64,000 nt of DNA from contig CM067512.1 of NCBI GenBank assembly GCA_034509495.1, forward strand, positions 3,913,699-3,977,698, given 5' to 3'. Positions within the stretch are counted from its first letter, which is position 1, and each line of letters opens with the position of its first letter. Position numbers and translations under genes: made by a program. Shown in pieces: positions 34,440 to 47,519 of the stretch. The notes below the pieces were generated by a model that worked only from the letters and a program-made list of their open reading frames with translations, was not told the origin of the DNA and did not search any database. The DNA comes from Acestrorhynchus altus. Its lineage: Eukaryota; Chordata; Actinopteri; Characiformes; Acestrorhynchidae.

Positions 34440-35375
34440 GCTAGTGCTTTGAAGCTGATCAGAGACATCATCTGCTCCTCATTGCCTGCCACTCTGGACC
34501 CTCTACAATTCACATCCACTGATGATGCAATTGGCCTCACTCTGCACACTGCCCTCTCCCACCTGGACAAGAAAAACACATGTGAGGAAGCTATTTGTGG
34601 ACCACAGTTCAGCATTCAACACCATCCTTTCCCCAAGGCTCGACATGAAGCTTCAGGATCTTGGTCTGAACGGCTCTCTATTCCCCAGATGGATCCTAAA
34701 CTTCTTAACAGGCCATCGGCAGGTGGTGAGGATGGGCAGAAACACATCCTCCTCACTGACCCTCAACACCAGAGCCCCTCGGGACTGTGTGCTCACTCCT
34801 TTACTCCCTGTACACCCACCAATGCACAGCCAGACACCGTTCCAACATCATCATTACATTTGCTGAAGACAAAACAATCATAGAGCTGATCTCCAATGAC
34901 AACGAGGCAGCCTACAGAGAGGAGGTCAGCTTCCTGACACAATGGTGCTAGGAAAACAACCTCTCTCTAAATGTCAGCAAGACCAAGCAGCTGATAGCAG
35001 ACTTCACGAAGCAGGAGAGAGCATCCATCACTGGAAACGGTCAGCAGCACCAAGTGCCCAGCACATCTTCTGGGGTTCATTTCCCAAACCTTCTGGAGTT
35101 ATACACCAGCCACTGTCTGAGAAGGACCAGGAGGATTATAAAGGACTCCACACACCCAAGCCACTACCTGTTCTCAAAGCTGCCCAGCCGTAGGAGGTAC
35201 AGAAGCATCAGGACCAGAACCAGTCAGAAGACAGCTTCTTCCCCCAGGCCAACAGGCTACTAAACAGTCAGTAGGCCAGTGTTCCAGTCCACAACTCTTT
35301 CTGCACCATCTGCCCAGTTACACTACACCCACCAAAGACCCTCCCACTGCACCTACCAAAGACTTGAGAGGCTAA
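34440..35375 (+). pseudogene. Non-LTR retrotransposon reverse transcriptase relic
   Basis: Plus-strand blocks in shifting frames: LHTALSHLDKKNT, DHSSAFNTILSPRLDMKLQD, LGLNGSLFPRWILNFLTGHR, QVVRMGRNTSSSLTLNTRAP, then TFAEDKTIIELISNDNEAAY, EEVSFLTQWC and NNLSLNVSKTKQLIADF. The order is that of fish LINE reverse transcriptases (fingers, SSAFNT with the first catalytic Asp, F-DD-box, SLNVSKTKE). The catalytic FADD box reads FAEDK here and the frame is broken at several points, so it is inactive. I would place it in a Rex1/L2-like group, but only a search can settle that. No 5' ORF1 or endonuclease is present. Confidence 0.82.
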
Positions 35376-35384
35376 AAGTCATCC

Positions 35385-35655
35385 AAGCCATGCAGGACTG
35401 ATCAACACTTACCGGAAAGGTTTAGTTGCAGTTACTGCTGCACAAGGGGGTCACACCAGATACAGAAAGCAAAGGTTCACATACTTTTGCCCTCATAGAT
35501 GAGTCATAATGGATCACTTCCCTCAATAATTAAATGAGCAAGTATTATTATCTACATTTAGGAAAATCTGATGAAGTCGGAGCTCACATTTATGTAGAAA
35601 TATAGAACATTTTTCATTTTTAAAAATAGAAAGGGTTCACAAAGTTTAAACCCCT
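35385..35655 (+). mobile_element. Possible DNA transposon 3' end
   Basis: ACTGCTGCACAAGGGGGTCA, CACCAGATACAGAAAGCAAA and GGTTCACATACTTTTGCC have the look of a Tc1-type C-terminus and terminal repeat. It closes near GGGTTCACAAAGTTTAAAC. No catalytic block remains. Confidence 0.4.
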
Positions 35656-35883
35656 CTCTAAGCCACACAGCGCTGCATAATTCACATACCCAGCAGTCAT
35701 ACATGGATAATGATCACAAATGACAAAAATGATGAAACTGTGACATTAATGGCTAAAATTTCAGCCTGAGGCAAGAAAACGTAACGAATCTGTACAGTTT
35801 TCCATTATCGTAGAAATCATAGCTACACTCTCACTGTTGTGTGATTATGAACTGTATTGTTGCATGTTCAGGCTGCACACAGA

Positions 35884-36490
35884 CTTTAGTTCATCTGTTT
35901 CTCTGCAGACTTTATTCTCCTCCTTTCACCCTGATCTTCGATTGGTCAGGACCCCACAGGACCACCACAGAGCAGCTATGATGTGGGTGGTGGGTCATTT
36001 TCAGCCACTGCAGTCACACTGACATGGTGGTGGTGTGTTAGTGTGTGTTGCGCTGGTACGAGTGGATCGGACACAGCAGAGCTGCTGGGGTGTTTAAACC
36101 CCTCGTGGGCTGAGAACCACAACCAATAATATCCAGCCGACAGCGTCCCGTGGGCACCGATGAAGGACTAGAGGACGACCAACACAAACTGTGCAGAAAC
36201 AGATGAGCTTCTGTCTCTGACTTTACATCTACAAGGTGGAGACACTCGGTAGGAGTGTCTTATAGGGTGGACAATGAGTGGACACTCCAGCAGCACTGCT
36301 GTGTGTGATTCACTCACACAGCACATCACACACTATCACACCACCACCATGTCAGTGTGACTGCAGTGCTGAGAATGACCCACCACCCACATCATAGCTG
36401 CTCTGTGGTGGTCCTGTGGGGTCCTGATCATTGAAGATCAGGGTGAAAGGAGGAGAATAAAGTCTGCAGAGAAACAGATGAGCTACAGTC
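35884..36490. mobile_element. Foldback (long inverted repeat) element
   Basis: The left arm runs CTTTAGTTCATCTGTTTCTC, TGCAGACTTTATTCTCCTCC, TTTCACCCTGATCTTC, GACCACCACAGAGCAGCTAT and CACTGACATGGTGGTGGTGT. The right arm is its reverse complement, with ACACCACCACCATGTCAGTG, ATAGCTGCTCTGTGGTGGTC and GAGAATAAAGTCTGCAGAGA. Arms are about 200 bp around a 200 bp core. It contains no ORF, so it is non-autonomous. Confidence 0.88.
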
Positions 36491-36989
36491 TGGAATTAGA
36501 GAAGTACACAGTGCTCCTGTGTGGTAAGTTGATTAATGTAAATTTCGGAGACCGTGAATGTGAAAATGTTAATGAACCTCTGCTTTTATAAGCAAATGTA
36601 TTTTTTTATAAAATCTGTTTTCTTTGCAAAATGTCACAAATGAGGCCACATATTTTCCTGGAAGAATAATTATGATGAAGTGAGCTATTAGTCTAAGTGT
36701 CCAGAATATCATTTTTTTTTTTTACGTAAGAATTCTGTCAGTGCTCACACACACAGGCCTGTCATTTCTATTGAACAGTGGGGTCATTGTCCTGTATCAG
36801 GGTTGAGAATGACGTATCTGCTGGTGTCAGTGGACAAACAAATCTCAGATAATGAAATGATGCACCTCTCGGAGCCGGAGAATCACTCCAGCCGCTTTGT
36901 CCGAAAACAAATTCATTCATCACATTCATTCCAGGTCATTGACATCACCAGCACAACCGCCTGAGAACCCGAAGCTCTTACTGATGTGT

Positions 36990-37165
36990 GTGAGAAATTT
37001 TCAAAGGCTCAGCAAGGAGCAAATTTCACACTCCATGTCCAAATATTTGTGGACACCCCTTCTAATAAATGCACTCACAGTTTGTCTAAATCCCGTGGAG
37101 TAGAACCGCCAGTAGGACAGGACTCTCTGAAGCAGTTAACGAGCATAGACCTACTGGCTCCAGCT
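36990..37165 (+). mobile_element. MITE-like element, family A, 5' end
   Basis: CTCCATGTCCAAATATTTGT, GGACACCCCTTCTAATAAAT, GCCAGTAGGACAGGACTCTC and GGAGTAGAACC match the start of family A (compare 48950-49080). The 3' half is missing. Confidence 0.6.
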
Positions 37166-38459
37166 CCTGGAGTCTGGAGGAAGAATGGAGAAGGGAGAGC
37201 GTGAGGGTGATGGCTGGTGTATCTGAGACGTGCCCATTATTTTTTTTTTATTTCTTGTCAAAATCTTGTGGAAGGTGTTGCAGAGTGAAAGGCCAAATGT
37301 AACAATGCCAGGGTCAGATTTTTTGGAGCTTCCTTTCTTTGGGTCAGAAATGGACCAGGATTTGTCAGCACTGATAGCACAGGGTTTCTCATCACAGCAG
37401 AGTCTCTATGGCTGTGTAGTCATGAGCTGTTTAATTCGGCTTAGATGTTGAGAACCTGAGGCTTAAGGCAGTGGTAATTAGCTTAATCAGACACGGATCC
37501 ACACATGGCGGAGTCACTCGTGGTCTTCACAGCTCTTAGGTTCTACCGAGTAGTGTGCACTTTCTTCATCAGACCCTTCATTTATATCCTCTATATCCAG
37601 CCTCTGCGGTCTTGGGAAGGCTTTACAGTGGATGTTCCACACTGCTCCACAGCCTGGTGCTCTCTGATGCTTGCCATTGTTCTCAGTGACCTCTAGTTCT
37701 CTGATATTCCTGGGTTATTTTGCACGAAGCGGCTTGTGTACGAGCACACCACAAATCGTTCTATGATGGTTAGCTCAGAGGACTACGAAAGCCGTTCCAA
37801 AAACTTTATTTCATGTCTCTCGGGGTGGTCCATGGAGTCTAGTCTAGTCAAGACTGCTGCAGACAATGAGATTCATACTGAGGTTGCAGATGATTCCTTC
37901 TCTTATGGTTCTTCTGGGAAGAGTAGTACAAGCAATGCTGCACAGTAGAAAAGTCCTCTAAACTGTCCTCCAGGTTCCTGGGAGGCGAATAAAAGCTATG
38001 ATTTCTTCTCTTTTTTTTTTTTTTTTTGCCTGAATATGAGTAGCTCTCTCCGAGACATTTATTGGTGTTGCAAATCTCTTGAAAGTGCTTGCCTCATCGA
38101 TTCCTTTTATTTTCAGGCAAAATGTTTTTTATTGATTTCCTGTGGCTGTGGAGGAGCACGAGGTTCCAAAAGTTGGAGAAAGAATAACAATGTAGACAAA
38201 ATATGTCATCTGACCCCAAACATTTGATTATTGCATCTGCAATGAGAACTTGCTTCTCCCAAGACCATTTGATGTTATTGCCATTTTAGTTGATAAAAGG
38301 CAGTTTGAGTTGATGTGATATAAAGAACACGAGCCCAATTTTAGTCAGAACTAGTAAGTTCGAGTGTGTTGATGCAACACATTCCGTTTATGTGAAACTT
38401 GTCACCGTTTAATCGGGATCCATTTTTGGAGTGTAGGATATTTGGTGAAGCACTGGGAC

Positions 38460-38640
38460 GTACAGTGCGTCCGGAAAATATTCACAGCACAGAAAAACAG
38501 GTGCCAGGCTTGTAGCATCAAACTCAAGAAGACTTGAGGCTGTAATTTCTGCCAAAGGAGCTTTGTATTGAGCAACGGCTGTGAATACTTATGTACATGT
38601 TCTACGTTCGTGTCTGATTTAAAACACAATTGAACAATGT
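38460..38640. mobile_element. Deleted Tc1-like element remnant
   Basis: The end TACAGTGCGTCCGGAAAATA, TTCACAGC is the terminal repeat of a common teleost Tc1-like element. The rest, GACTTGAGGCTGTAATTTCT and GCTGTGAATACTTATGTACA, is the opposite end, so the transposase body has been lost by internal deletion. Confidence 0.65.
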
Positions 38641-39439
38641 GGCGACCAGAACCGTCTAACAGTGGTTTGCAGAAACGATGGTGCTCTGGTCCCTAAAGTC
38701 CTGAGTGTTACTGTTCTGAATTTGTTACCTTCTCTTTCTTTGGGCCCCTTTACTGGGTAGTCCACTGCTGTCCATGGTGCTGAAGGTGAAAGGTTGGCCT
38801 TCAGACAAATGGGCTCTGTCCGTGGTGCTTGCCTGCTTGATAACTTCAAATTGTGACTGGAGAACAGTGACTGGTTCTCATTGGAAATGTGATATTAACA
38901 GAGCACATATTGGGAATTCTCAGAATAAAAGTATCCCTGAAGTTTGTGTAATAAAAACGTACGAATGAAACACCTTCTAAAGTATTAATGTATTTTATTT
39001 GAAGTAGAATTGGTTCATTTGTTTCGGTGCAGTCATACTGAGATTGTCAGACAACGTAAAGGAGACTTGATCCAGATTCAGTGCATCAATACTAATGCAT
39101 TTCAGAACATTTGCATATTGTGAAAAAGTTCATTTGTGTTCATAGTTTCATACAAGAAGTCAGATTTCTTTTCATTACATGTAAACTGATATATTTCATA
39201 CATTTTTTTAGTGATGATCAGCATGGCTTTTCCCTCCCTCACCACAATCCTCACATGATACAATATCAAAATTAAATTAAATCTTGAAAAGCTTGAAATA
39301 TATCACTTTAAATGTAATGAATATTAAAAAAAATACTTTTTTTAATTAAATGAACAAAAAAAGAAATCACAATATTCACATTTTTTGAGATGCATTAATA
39401 ATACCTGCCAAACTGGATTCCAAAAAAATCGGATTCCAC

Positions 39440-39720
39440 TGTCACTACGGATCAGAAACCTTTTCGGAACCATTTTTGCTCAGCATTTAGGGAGCAAAAG
39501 TTTGCATGAAGGTACATCTTCAGACCGGTTGGTGCTAACTGGAAAAATGTCTTACTAATCTACACTCAAAATCGGTTCTTTGATTCATTCTTCACCGTAC
39601 AGAAGCAGACGATGTTCCACCAACACCAAGAACCCTGAAAACCAGGGAAAGGGATCTTGTCATGGTTCTGTACTGAGCCTTTTCCCAAAGAATTCTAAAG
39701 GAACCCTTTTTCAGAGTATC
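39440..39720. mobile_element. MITE-like element, family B fragment
   Basis: GAAACCTTTTCGGAACCATT, AAATCGGTTCTTTGATTC and AAAGGAACCCTTTTTCAGAG share the AAGAACC/GGTTCTT palindromic wording of family B, in degraded form. Confidence 0.4.
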
Positions 39721-40129
39721 TCTACTTGTCCACAGACAGTCTCAGTGTCTCTTAGGTGTCTTTTAGATGTTTTACCATAAAACACAGGAAAGGAATAGAA
39801 CATTTGATGGACAGTGTTCTTAAACATCAGTTCACATACTGGAAACATCTGTCCCTTCCCTGAAGTTGCTTGGAGATGATCTTTAACCAGTTTGATCCAC
39901 TTTGTTGTCTCTATCTGCAGAAACCAGTCAGACAGTAATGGGACTCTGGTCTTGCCTTCGAGGTGAAGTTGGAGCAATAGCTGTGGTCTTCTGTTTTACC
40001 TTCTCCTTAATATAAATCCATTTACTTCCCGTCTTAATTTGTGCTTGTTGGATATTTTCCATTTGCTTTGGCACGTACTGAAATTTGCTCATCCACCGCT
40101 TTGTGTAGATATGATTCCACCGAGATTTC

Positions 40130-40735
40130 TGCAGAGTGTGTTTTGCCACTTGCAGGACTCAGGCAGTGCTGTGGGGCATGGCATTAATGAGCAGTCAGGG
40201 GGCTGGAGATGTACACAGCAATAGTGTCTGGGGGTCAGTGTGCAACGATTGCCCTCCTGTTGCACAAAAATCTAGTCATCTAGACTGTTCTGACCAAGCC
40301 CCCATTGCCTGGACTGCTACTGACCGGAACCGAACTCTCTTTAGCTACAAATCCAGTTTCTTTTTGGGATCCTGTCTATGCTGTGGAGATGACACACTGG
40401 CCCAACTGCTGGCGTGATGATCTGCGAGCCATTGCAAAGGAGAGTCACCCCTAGTAGTGATACGAGAGACACTAACACCTCATAGCAGGGCTTCCAACTG
40501 CCATCTTTCAGCAGGATAATGCTCCCACACACAGCACGGTTTCCTAGGAATGTCTTCATCAAATTACAACACTTCCTTGGCCATCACCAGATTTATCACC
40601 AATGGAGTGGCAACCTACGATTGTTCAGGATCTACAGGCCCAGCTGCAACATCTCTGCTGCAGGATGCCATTCGGAACCTGTAGGTCTCCATGCCCAACC
40701 ATATCTCATCTTACATCCAGAGGCCCAAAGGTATT
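40130..40735 (+). pseudogene. Tc1-like transposase relic
   Basis: Plus-strand frames give FQQDNAPTHSTVS (second catalytic Asp in QQDNAPTH), TTLPWPSPDLSPMEW (from LPWPS-SPDLSPIEH; the motif Glu is still present) and QDLQAQLQHLCCRMPFGTCR. Upstream, SPIAWTATDRNRTLFS is a degraded region before the first Asp. Stops and frameshifts break it. The fragment at 8040-8215 belongs to the same subfamily. Confidence 0.72.
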
Positions 40736-41675
40736 CCCCGTTAAACCTATCCGTCTTGCTGCATTATTTTTTGTGTATTAGCATATTTATATTACGATGT
40801 TATATATGATGATATATGAGTTGATAGCTGACTGATTTAATAAGATTCAGTTGATCGAAATGTTTAAAAAGGCGACATCCTCTTGTAGGTTTGTAATGTG
40901 TCATTGTCGTTTACACCCTTACTTGCCGGGGATTGGTCATCGGCGGTCAGTCATTAGGCTAATTTTGTGGGATATTTTCATTGTTTGCAGTACTTTGATT
41001 TCTCCAAACATAAAAAAGGACTGATATAATGTGTAGATTTCAAGAAGTTGTCAAATTGACCATGTTTTGATGAAAAGTTTACTTTTACAGTTGTTTCTTG
41101 GTAGTTTTATGGCTCACAAGACTACATTACACAGATATGTTGGAACGGAAACCTTCAAACTTTGGTTCTGCTTTGAGAAAACAATTGATTTTCTGTTCTG
41201 TTCCTAAGTGCTGGCATATGTTACCAACTGTAATAATGTGTGTAGACAGCTGAAGGAGGACGTCAGTCATTAAACCTAACAATTCATAGACACAGATTGA
41301 CACAAGAGACCTGTCAACACAACAGAACTTGACATTTTTGTGTTGCATGAAAGTTTTATGATCTTTTTGGACCAGGACAGCTTAACTTTTGAAGAATCGT
41401 GAATAATTCAGTGTTGCCTACTTTCTTATTAATTGTTTATAAGCACAGCATTAGTCGGATGTGCTTTGTCTGATTTGGTAGACATTTTAGGCACAAACTC
41501 GTTTGTAGAGGACATCTGTCTTCATCTGGAAATGTCCTGCAGTTGTTTTCAGTTACATTTGCTGCCTCTACAACGACATTACAAGGTCTAAGGGAAGATA
41601 AGTGACTTTCCCCTTGGAGATTCATAAGGTATCCATGCATCCACCATCTATCCATCCATTCACCCATTTTTCTCC

Positions 41676-41703
41676 CCATCCATCCATCCATCCATCCATC
41701 CAT
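41676..41703. repeat. (CCAT)n microsatellite
   Basis: Seven CCAT units, with degenerate CCAT/TCCA words extending left to about 41630. Confidence 0.95.
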
Positions 41704-42246
41704 TCACCAGTTTATTTGACAATTGATGTTAAAGGATGACTAATCAGACAGTTTCAACATTATAACAAAAAGGCTTGGAAAATGTCACCCTAAATTTAAT
41801 GAAAACATTATTATTTTGATTTAAATTATGAAACAAAATGACTTTGATCACTTTTTCCATGAGATGCACGTGTTAATCAGTGTCTTTGAACATCATCCCG
41901 GGGGTTTGCAATCTGGGAGAGTTTTCCATTAGACATTCTTCTCATGCTGGATCCACACGGAGCCAACAGGATCTCAGTCACTCCAGTGTGACAGACAGAT
42001 TAAAATAGCTTTTTCCGGTTTGGACAAACCTGAAGCTCTGTCTTGCTCTGCTTGTGAAGTAATGGAGCTGTTAAACGAAGACTGGAAGACTTTGAGTTTT
42101 GAGCAGCTTTAACGTATCGCTGTGTGGAGTGGATTTATTCCAGCCACAGTAATTACACTTATCTCATCCATCTGCTGTTTTGGGTTTTAGGCATTTCATG
42201 CTTTTTAGTCTTTCTGCTCTGAAATGAAACTCATAAAACTTTAACG

Positions 42247-42258
42247 GAGAAGAGAGAG

Positions 42259-42307
<49 letters not shown>

Positions 42308-42311
42308 GAGA
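42247..42311. repeat. (GA)n microsatellite
   Basis: About 32 GA units with two CG interruptions, 70 bp from a CA repeat. Confidence 0.98.
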
Positions 42312-42378
42312 TACAGTAGATTGAGAGATGGATAGACAGGCAGAGTTACAGTATAATGAAGCTTTTATACACAACACT

Positions 42379-42379
<1 letters not shown>

Positions 42380-42431
<52 letters not shown>

Positions 42432-42438
42432 ACACACA
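42380..42438. repeat. (CA)n microsatellite
   Basis: About 28 CA units with one CT interruption. Confidence 0.98.
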
Positions 42439-44069
42439 GACACTGTTTAGTAGTGACGGACAGACCCTCTGCTGTGTAAAATGGAGCCCTGTGTTTAGTG
42501 TTAGCTCACTGAGCTGGGCATCAGTGACTAAACTGGCCTAACTGGTAATGTCAGTCATAATGTGAAGATCATTCATTAACAAACAGATTCTGTGGAAAAT
42601 ATGGAATATTGTTGAAATCAGACATTCATTATTGATCATTCCGGAATATGAAATGGAGCCCACTGGGTACATCAATCTGGAATCAGCGCTGAAAGTTGTA
42701 TGAGTGGCATATTTTAATGTCATTTTGCATTAATTTACATCAAACCTCCATTCACATCACATTATACAGTCGGGCTTCCGGATGAAATATGCTCATGCAT
42801 ATCAAAACTGGGATGTCTGAGTGATAGCATGAGATTAATATTGATGTCGTTTGTGTGGAAAATCAGAAATGTCATCGCTGTGCTAATGTTTTGAGAAGCA
42901 ATTTTTAATTATAACCCCCTGGTTATTTAAGGCAACACAGAACATCTATTTTTAACTTCTCAACATGACACCTTTCAGTTCTTCCCAAGCATTTAAGAGG
43001 AGATACTGGTGATGATCAGGCGTATTTTAATGGACGGGTAGTTTCGGCTCACAGTGTGGAGCTGTTTAACGTAATAAAGGAACATAACAAAGCACAATAT
43101 CTGAAACTGTACATAACAAAGATATCCAGCTCTGAAAAGAGAGTTCAGAAGCGAGAGGAGGTTAGCACTGAGGTCAGTGCCCACAAATCGATTACCTACC
43201 TTATTAGGAAAAAGGTTGGCAGAAAAAGCCGTGGTTTTAAAGGATCGATAAAGAGCGTCCATTATAGTAGAGCAAGCCTCAAAAAGATTTCTCCAGCAAA
43301 ATCAAACCAAATTTGATCAGTTTTTCGTTGTTTGACTTTCATCTTTCGTCTGTTCTGGAGCATTTAATGATGGTTCAGATGCAAAGATAAAAGACAAGTT
43401 TTCACAACACAAGATAATGTCCTGTTTCGTCCAAGTATACGTACACGGTTCTGCAGGTTCCATATTCCGTATATATTTACATGATCTGTGACCTTTCTGT
43501 GGTTCAACATACTGGTCAAAATTTCATGCACATGTTGAAAACCAAGTCACTTGAAAAGTCATGTACATGCTAAGAATGACTTTACTAAGGTTAATGTTAG
43601 GGTTAGGTGTAGGTTAGGTCTCAGAATTGTGCCCATTTACACGACTGTTATGATCCTAATATTCAAACCCAGACAGCCTTTTTACCTTTTACCCATTTTT
43701 CCCTTTAAAGACAACAGATCGATGTACAGCAGAAAAAGAACCTCCAGTTGAGATTAAATCATTCCAGCTATTGCTGACTTTATCCATTTTTCAATATTCA
43801 AGTCCTCACTATCAGGGTGATCATTAAAAAATAATAAACAGGTGGAGCATCGGAATGTGACAGCTTATTAATTAATGCCAGTGATGGTGAAGGACACTGT
43901 GTTATTACAGTCTTTAAGTTTGCATCAGAGAAGGGCTGCACAAAATGTCATTTCAGCACCATCATCATGATTTGCACATTTGCGATATTCACATCACAGA
44001 ATGTGCAACGTCAAATAAGGCAAATTCAATCAAACCCTCTTCTGCTATTAGATACAAAAGGAGTTGAAT

Positions 44070-44261
44070 AGATGGGTAGAGGGATAGATGGATGGATGGA
44101 TGGATCATTAGATGGATGGGTGTTTTGATGGGTAGATGGTTGGATAGATGAATGAGTGTATGGATAGATGGCTGAATAGATGGATGGATGGATGGATAGG
44201 TGTATAGATGGAGGATGGATGGATGGATGGATGGATGGATGGATGGATGGATGGATGGACA
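44070..44261. repeat. (GGAT)n-type microsatellite
   Basis: Degenerate GATG/GGAT repeat of about 190 bases, ending in a perfect run of some eleven units at 44214-44258. Minus-strand poly-(HPSI) ORFs come from it. Confidence 0.97.
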
Positions 44262-44624
44262 AAGAGATGAATAAAACCATCATGATGATAGTTTGTGTAT
44301 TTGGATAACAGTTGGATAACAGCTGCTATGTTTACACACAGAAACCACATTGAAAGTTTAAAGAAGCCTTTTAAAGTAGAAAAGCCATCATAAGACGTGA
44401 AAGTCATTCAGGCCTGAGATGATTCTTAATTGGTCAGTTGAGCAGCTCATTGAACACTGTGTACTTGGTTACATCACAAGGTTATTACACAACATGTTTA
44501 CAAATGAGCTGCCTGAAATATTTATTCATGTTTTGATCAAGTTTAGGCCTGAAAGTCCAAGAAGTGGAGATTTCAATGAAATGGCATTCTGCTCTACACA
44601 GCTTCGTTCACCGTGGCCGAGAAC

Positions 44625-44800
44625 TTCTGTTTAACTTCATCAGGCCACAGAACTTCCTAAAGTGTGTCAGGCTTGTTTAGCTCTTCCTTTGAAAAGCTTG
44701 GAGCCTGAATTTTGTTGCGAGGACACAGGAAAGGTTTTCTTCTGATGACTCTTCAGAAAGACCGTGTTCAAAGTGATGCAGACCGGGTACATAACAGTGC
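44625..44800 (-). pseudogene. Tc1-like transposase fragment
   Basis: GGTTTTCTTCTGATGACTCT also occurs at 27975, where it encodes the RRKP hook after the second helix-turn-helix. The flanks (CATCAGGCCACAGAACTTCC, AGTGTGTCAGGC) fit another part of a Tc1-like ORF. It is short and broken. Confidence 0.45.
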
Positions 44801-45004
44801 TTCCTGCTACTGTAGGACCTCACGGCTCTTTTGAAACTTATCAGCAACTTATCGCACCTGAGGGGAGAAATCCAGCATGGTATCTGCACAGCTACATTAC
44901 GACCAAGGACTTCCTCAAGTTCTGCAGTGGAGCTACCTCAGAACACCCATGGGGCAGCTGGAGGAGTAGCACTAGCCATCACGGGGCATCTTTAATTTAC
45001 CCGG

Positions 45005-45350
45005 TCTACTAGCATGATCAACCCTGACCAAGATAGTCGACCAACATGACCAACCTAGACTGCATGACATGCAAGACCAAGCAGGTCAACCAATATTACC
45101 AACATGAAAGCTGGTCATTCAGCATGACCAAGCAAGGCCACAATGGTCAACCAGTGTGACCTGCAAGACCAAGCTGGCCATACATCATGACAAATCACAA
45201 CAACTTTGGTTAACCAGTATGACCTGCATGACCAAATTGGTCGACCAGCATGACATGCAAGACCAAGTTGGGCAATCAGAATGACCAAGCTGGTTTTCTA
45301 GCATGAACTTCAAGACCAAATTGCTCAGCAAGCATGACCAGCATCAAAAA
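45005..45350. repeat. Degenerate GACCAAGCTGGTC minisatellite
   Basis: Words such as AGCATGACCAAGC, CATGACATGCAAGACCAAG, TGGTCAACCAGTGTGACC and GGTCGACCAGCATGAC recur irregularly with periods of about 20-45 bases. GACCAAG and its near complement TGGTC alternate, so single strands could fold into many small hairpins. Confidence 0.85.
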
Positions 45351-45999
45351 GCTGTTAGATCAATGTTCAACCAGGCTCATTTAAAACAATTTCATGGACT
45401 ATGGAGATACAACAATGTCTCAGCATACATGGAGCTTCTTCAGGCCTTTTGAAAAAGCATCTGAGGAGGCTCCTCGTGAGTTCCTTGCTCATTGTGTGTG
45501 TTCCATGTGCATTATTCCTCAGTTTTCTATGTTTTCTGTTGCATCACGTGTACGAATGTAAAAAAATAAGGAAGGCTATTCAGTATGAGTAGGTGCACTG
45601 TATTGCTGGAGGCTGGTTTTGGAGAATCTCCAGGCAGCACTGAGGATGGATTCAGACCGAAGTGATGATTGGCTGTGCTGGTCCAGTCCCCAACAATGAT
45701 TTGACATTTCCACCCTGCTGTCAGAGCTTATCCCCATCACAACAGCCCTAAGCCTCCTCTTACTCTGAAAGACCTCATTTGTGTTTGAGTGGAATGGGCA
45801 CCGAGTCCTGCCCTTTATGTCAGGGGTAATTAGCCAAAGTCTGTCTCAATGAGATGTGGATGTATAGTAATGTTCCACAGTTCATAAAAGGTCACATAAT
45901 CACAAGATTGCTTGCCATTCTTGTCATAACATGTGCACAGAGACAAGCTGAGCAACAGGGCATGGGGGGTGACGGACCTACATGGTGATAATGACTAGT

Positions 46000-46330
46000 A
46001 AGAGGCTACTTCCTCTGAATGTCTTTGGTATTTTACACAATATTCAGCTCAATTCTGTGAAACATGGTGATGGTGGTATCATGGTTTAGGCTTGTTTTGC
46101 CACATCTGGGCCAGGGTGCCTTGAAATCAGTAATAGATGAATTAATACTGAATTGAATACTGAAGGGAAATCTGTCCTTGAGCTGAATCTCAGGAGAATG
46201 TGGGTCGTGTAACAAGACAACGACCTTAGGCAGACCGAGAGTGCAGTGCTTCTACCAAAGAATGGTTAAAGAAAAATACAGTTCATGTTTTGGTCAAGTC
46301 AAAGTTCTGGCTTTAGTCCGATAGAAGTGT
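46000..46330 (+). pseudogene. Tc1-like transposase fragment
   Basis: VKHGDGGIMV (from VKHGGGSVMVWG), then CFATSGPGCLE, QDND after a stop, and QSSGFSPIEVL (from QSPDLNPIEHLW) occur in order on the plus strand. All three catalytic regions are damaged. Confidence 0.55.
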
Positions 46331-47519
46331 TGTGACCAGAACCTCATATCTGCATTCAGTGCAATGCAGATGACTTTAGACACGTCAGTGTATGAGTTTA
46401 GAAGTAACAGGTGTTTGTGGAGTAAGGTGGTGCCTGACCCCGCAGGACACTGATTCCAGATCATGACTCCCATCAGGGATTTCTCCCCTCTCTGATCCAG
46501 CATGTTGTTGGGATACCAATACCTGGAATCAAAGTCACCAATATATCAATATATTGATCATAAGCAAATTGACCATCTTCTAAAATCATTGTTTATACTT
46601 GGTTTAAGAACATTGCTTTTGTTTGTATATCGGATTGTTGGAGTATGTCCACGGCACCTTTAAATGCCAGATACCTCCAGACTCTGTTGTCCCTGAGTCA
46701 CCACTGTCCCTCAGTTCTAAAAAGAAGATGACATAACTGTATAGAGACATAAAACACACTCACTGTGGACAGCAGGGGTCAAAAAAATCAAGGTCAAATC
46801 AAGGCTGTGCTGCTGTGCCCTGCAACCGTATTTGTATAAAGGCAAGTTTTTTTTTTTTGTGTGGTCTTTAACGTAGAGGCTGATGGGAGTGAGTTAAACG
46901 CAGTTATGTTTAAGTGTACGTGGCTGTGGCACGCCTCGATGAACAACTGTGTAATGTGATTCTGCTCACAGAGCAGTGAGTCATCTTCTCCCGAATGCAG
47001 TGCTGAACTGAGTACTTTCAGATTCAGTGGGCAAAACAAAAACAGATTTCTGTTCCCTGGAGAGAACAAAAGAGTTTAAACCCTTTAAACTGCCTTAATT
47101 AGAGCCGAGCAAATTGCAAATCAGAGAAGAGAGTTCAACAACCATAGCTGTAACAATGAATGCGCTAAAATTGCTAAACAAAACAGTGCCTCCATTCTTC
47201 CACAAGCTTTCTTTGACAATTTAATTCATTCTCACGAATTCCCATTCCAAATGTAGTGGAATATGGTAGTTAATGCTCATGTACACTAATTGTTAGGTTA
47301 AAATTTGTAAAAAAATATACAAATATATATATTTATTTGTTTATTTTGGGGGGGGGGGTGGCTGTAGGTATGAAGCTGTGTCAAGAGAACATAGAATATA
47401 AAAATGTAATCTCATTAAATATATAATAAAGGCTAATAAAGGTTTGCTTGACTCCACTATAGGAATCATTACGGGAAAAATATTCATTAATGGTAGGATA
47501 CTGATATGGGCAAAGGATC

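Noticed and set aside
34440..35375. Active LINE
   Set aside because: The catalytic FADD box is altered and the frame is broken repeatedly; no endonuclease or ORF1 nearby.
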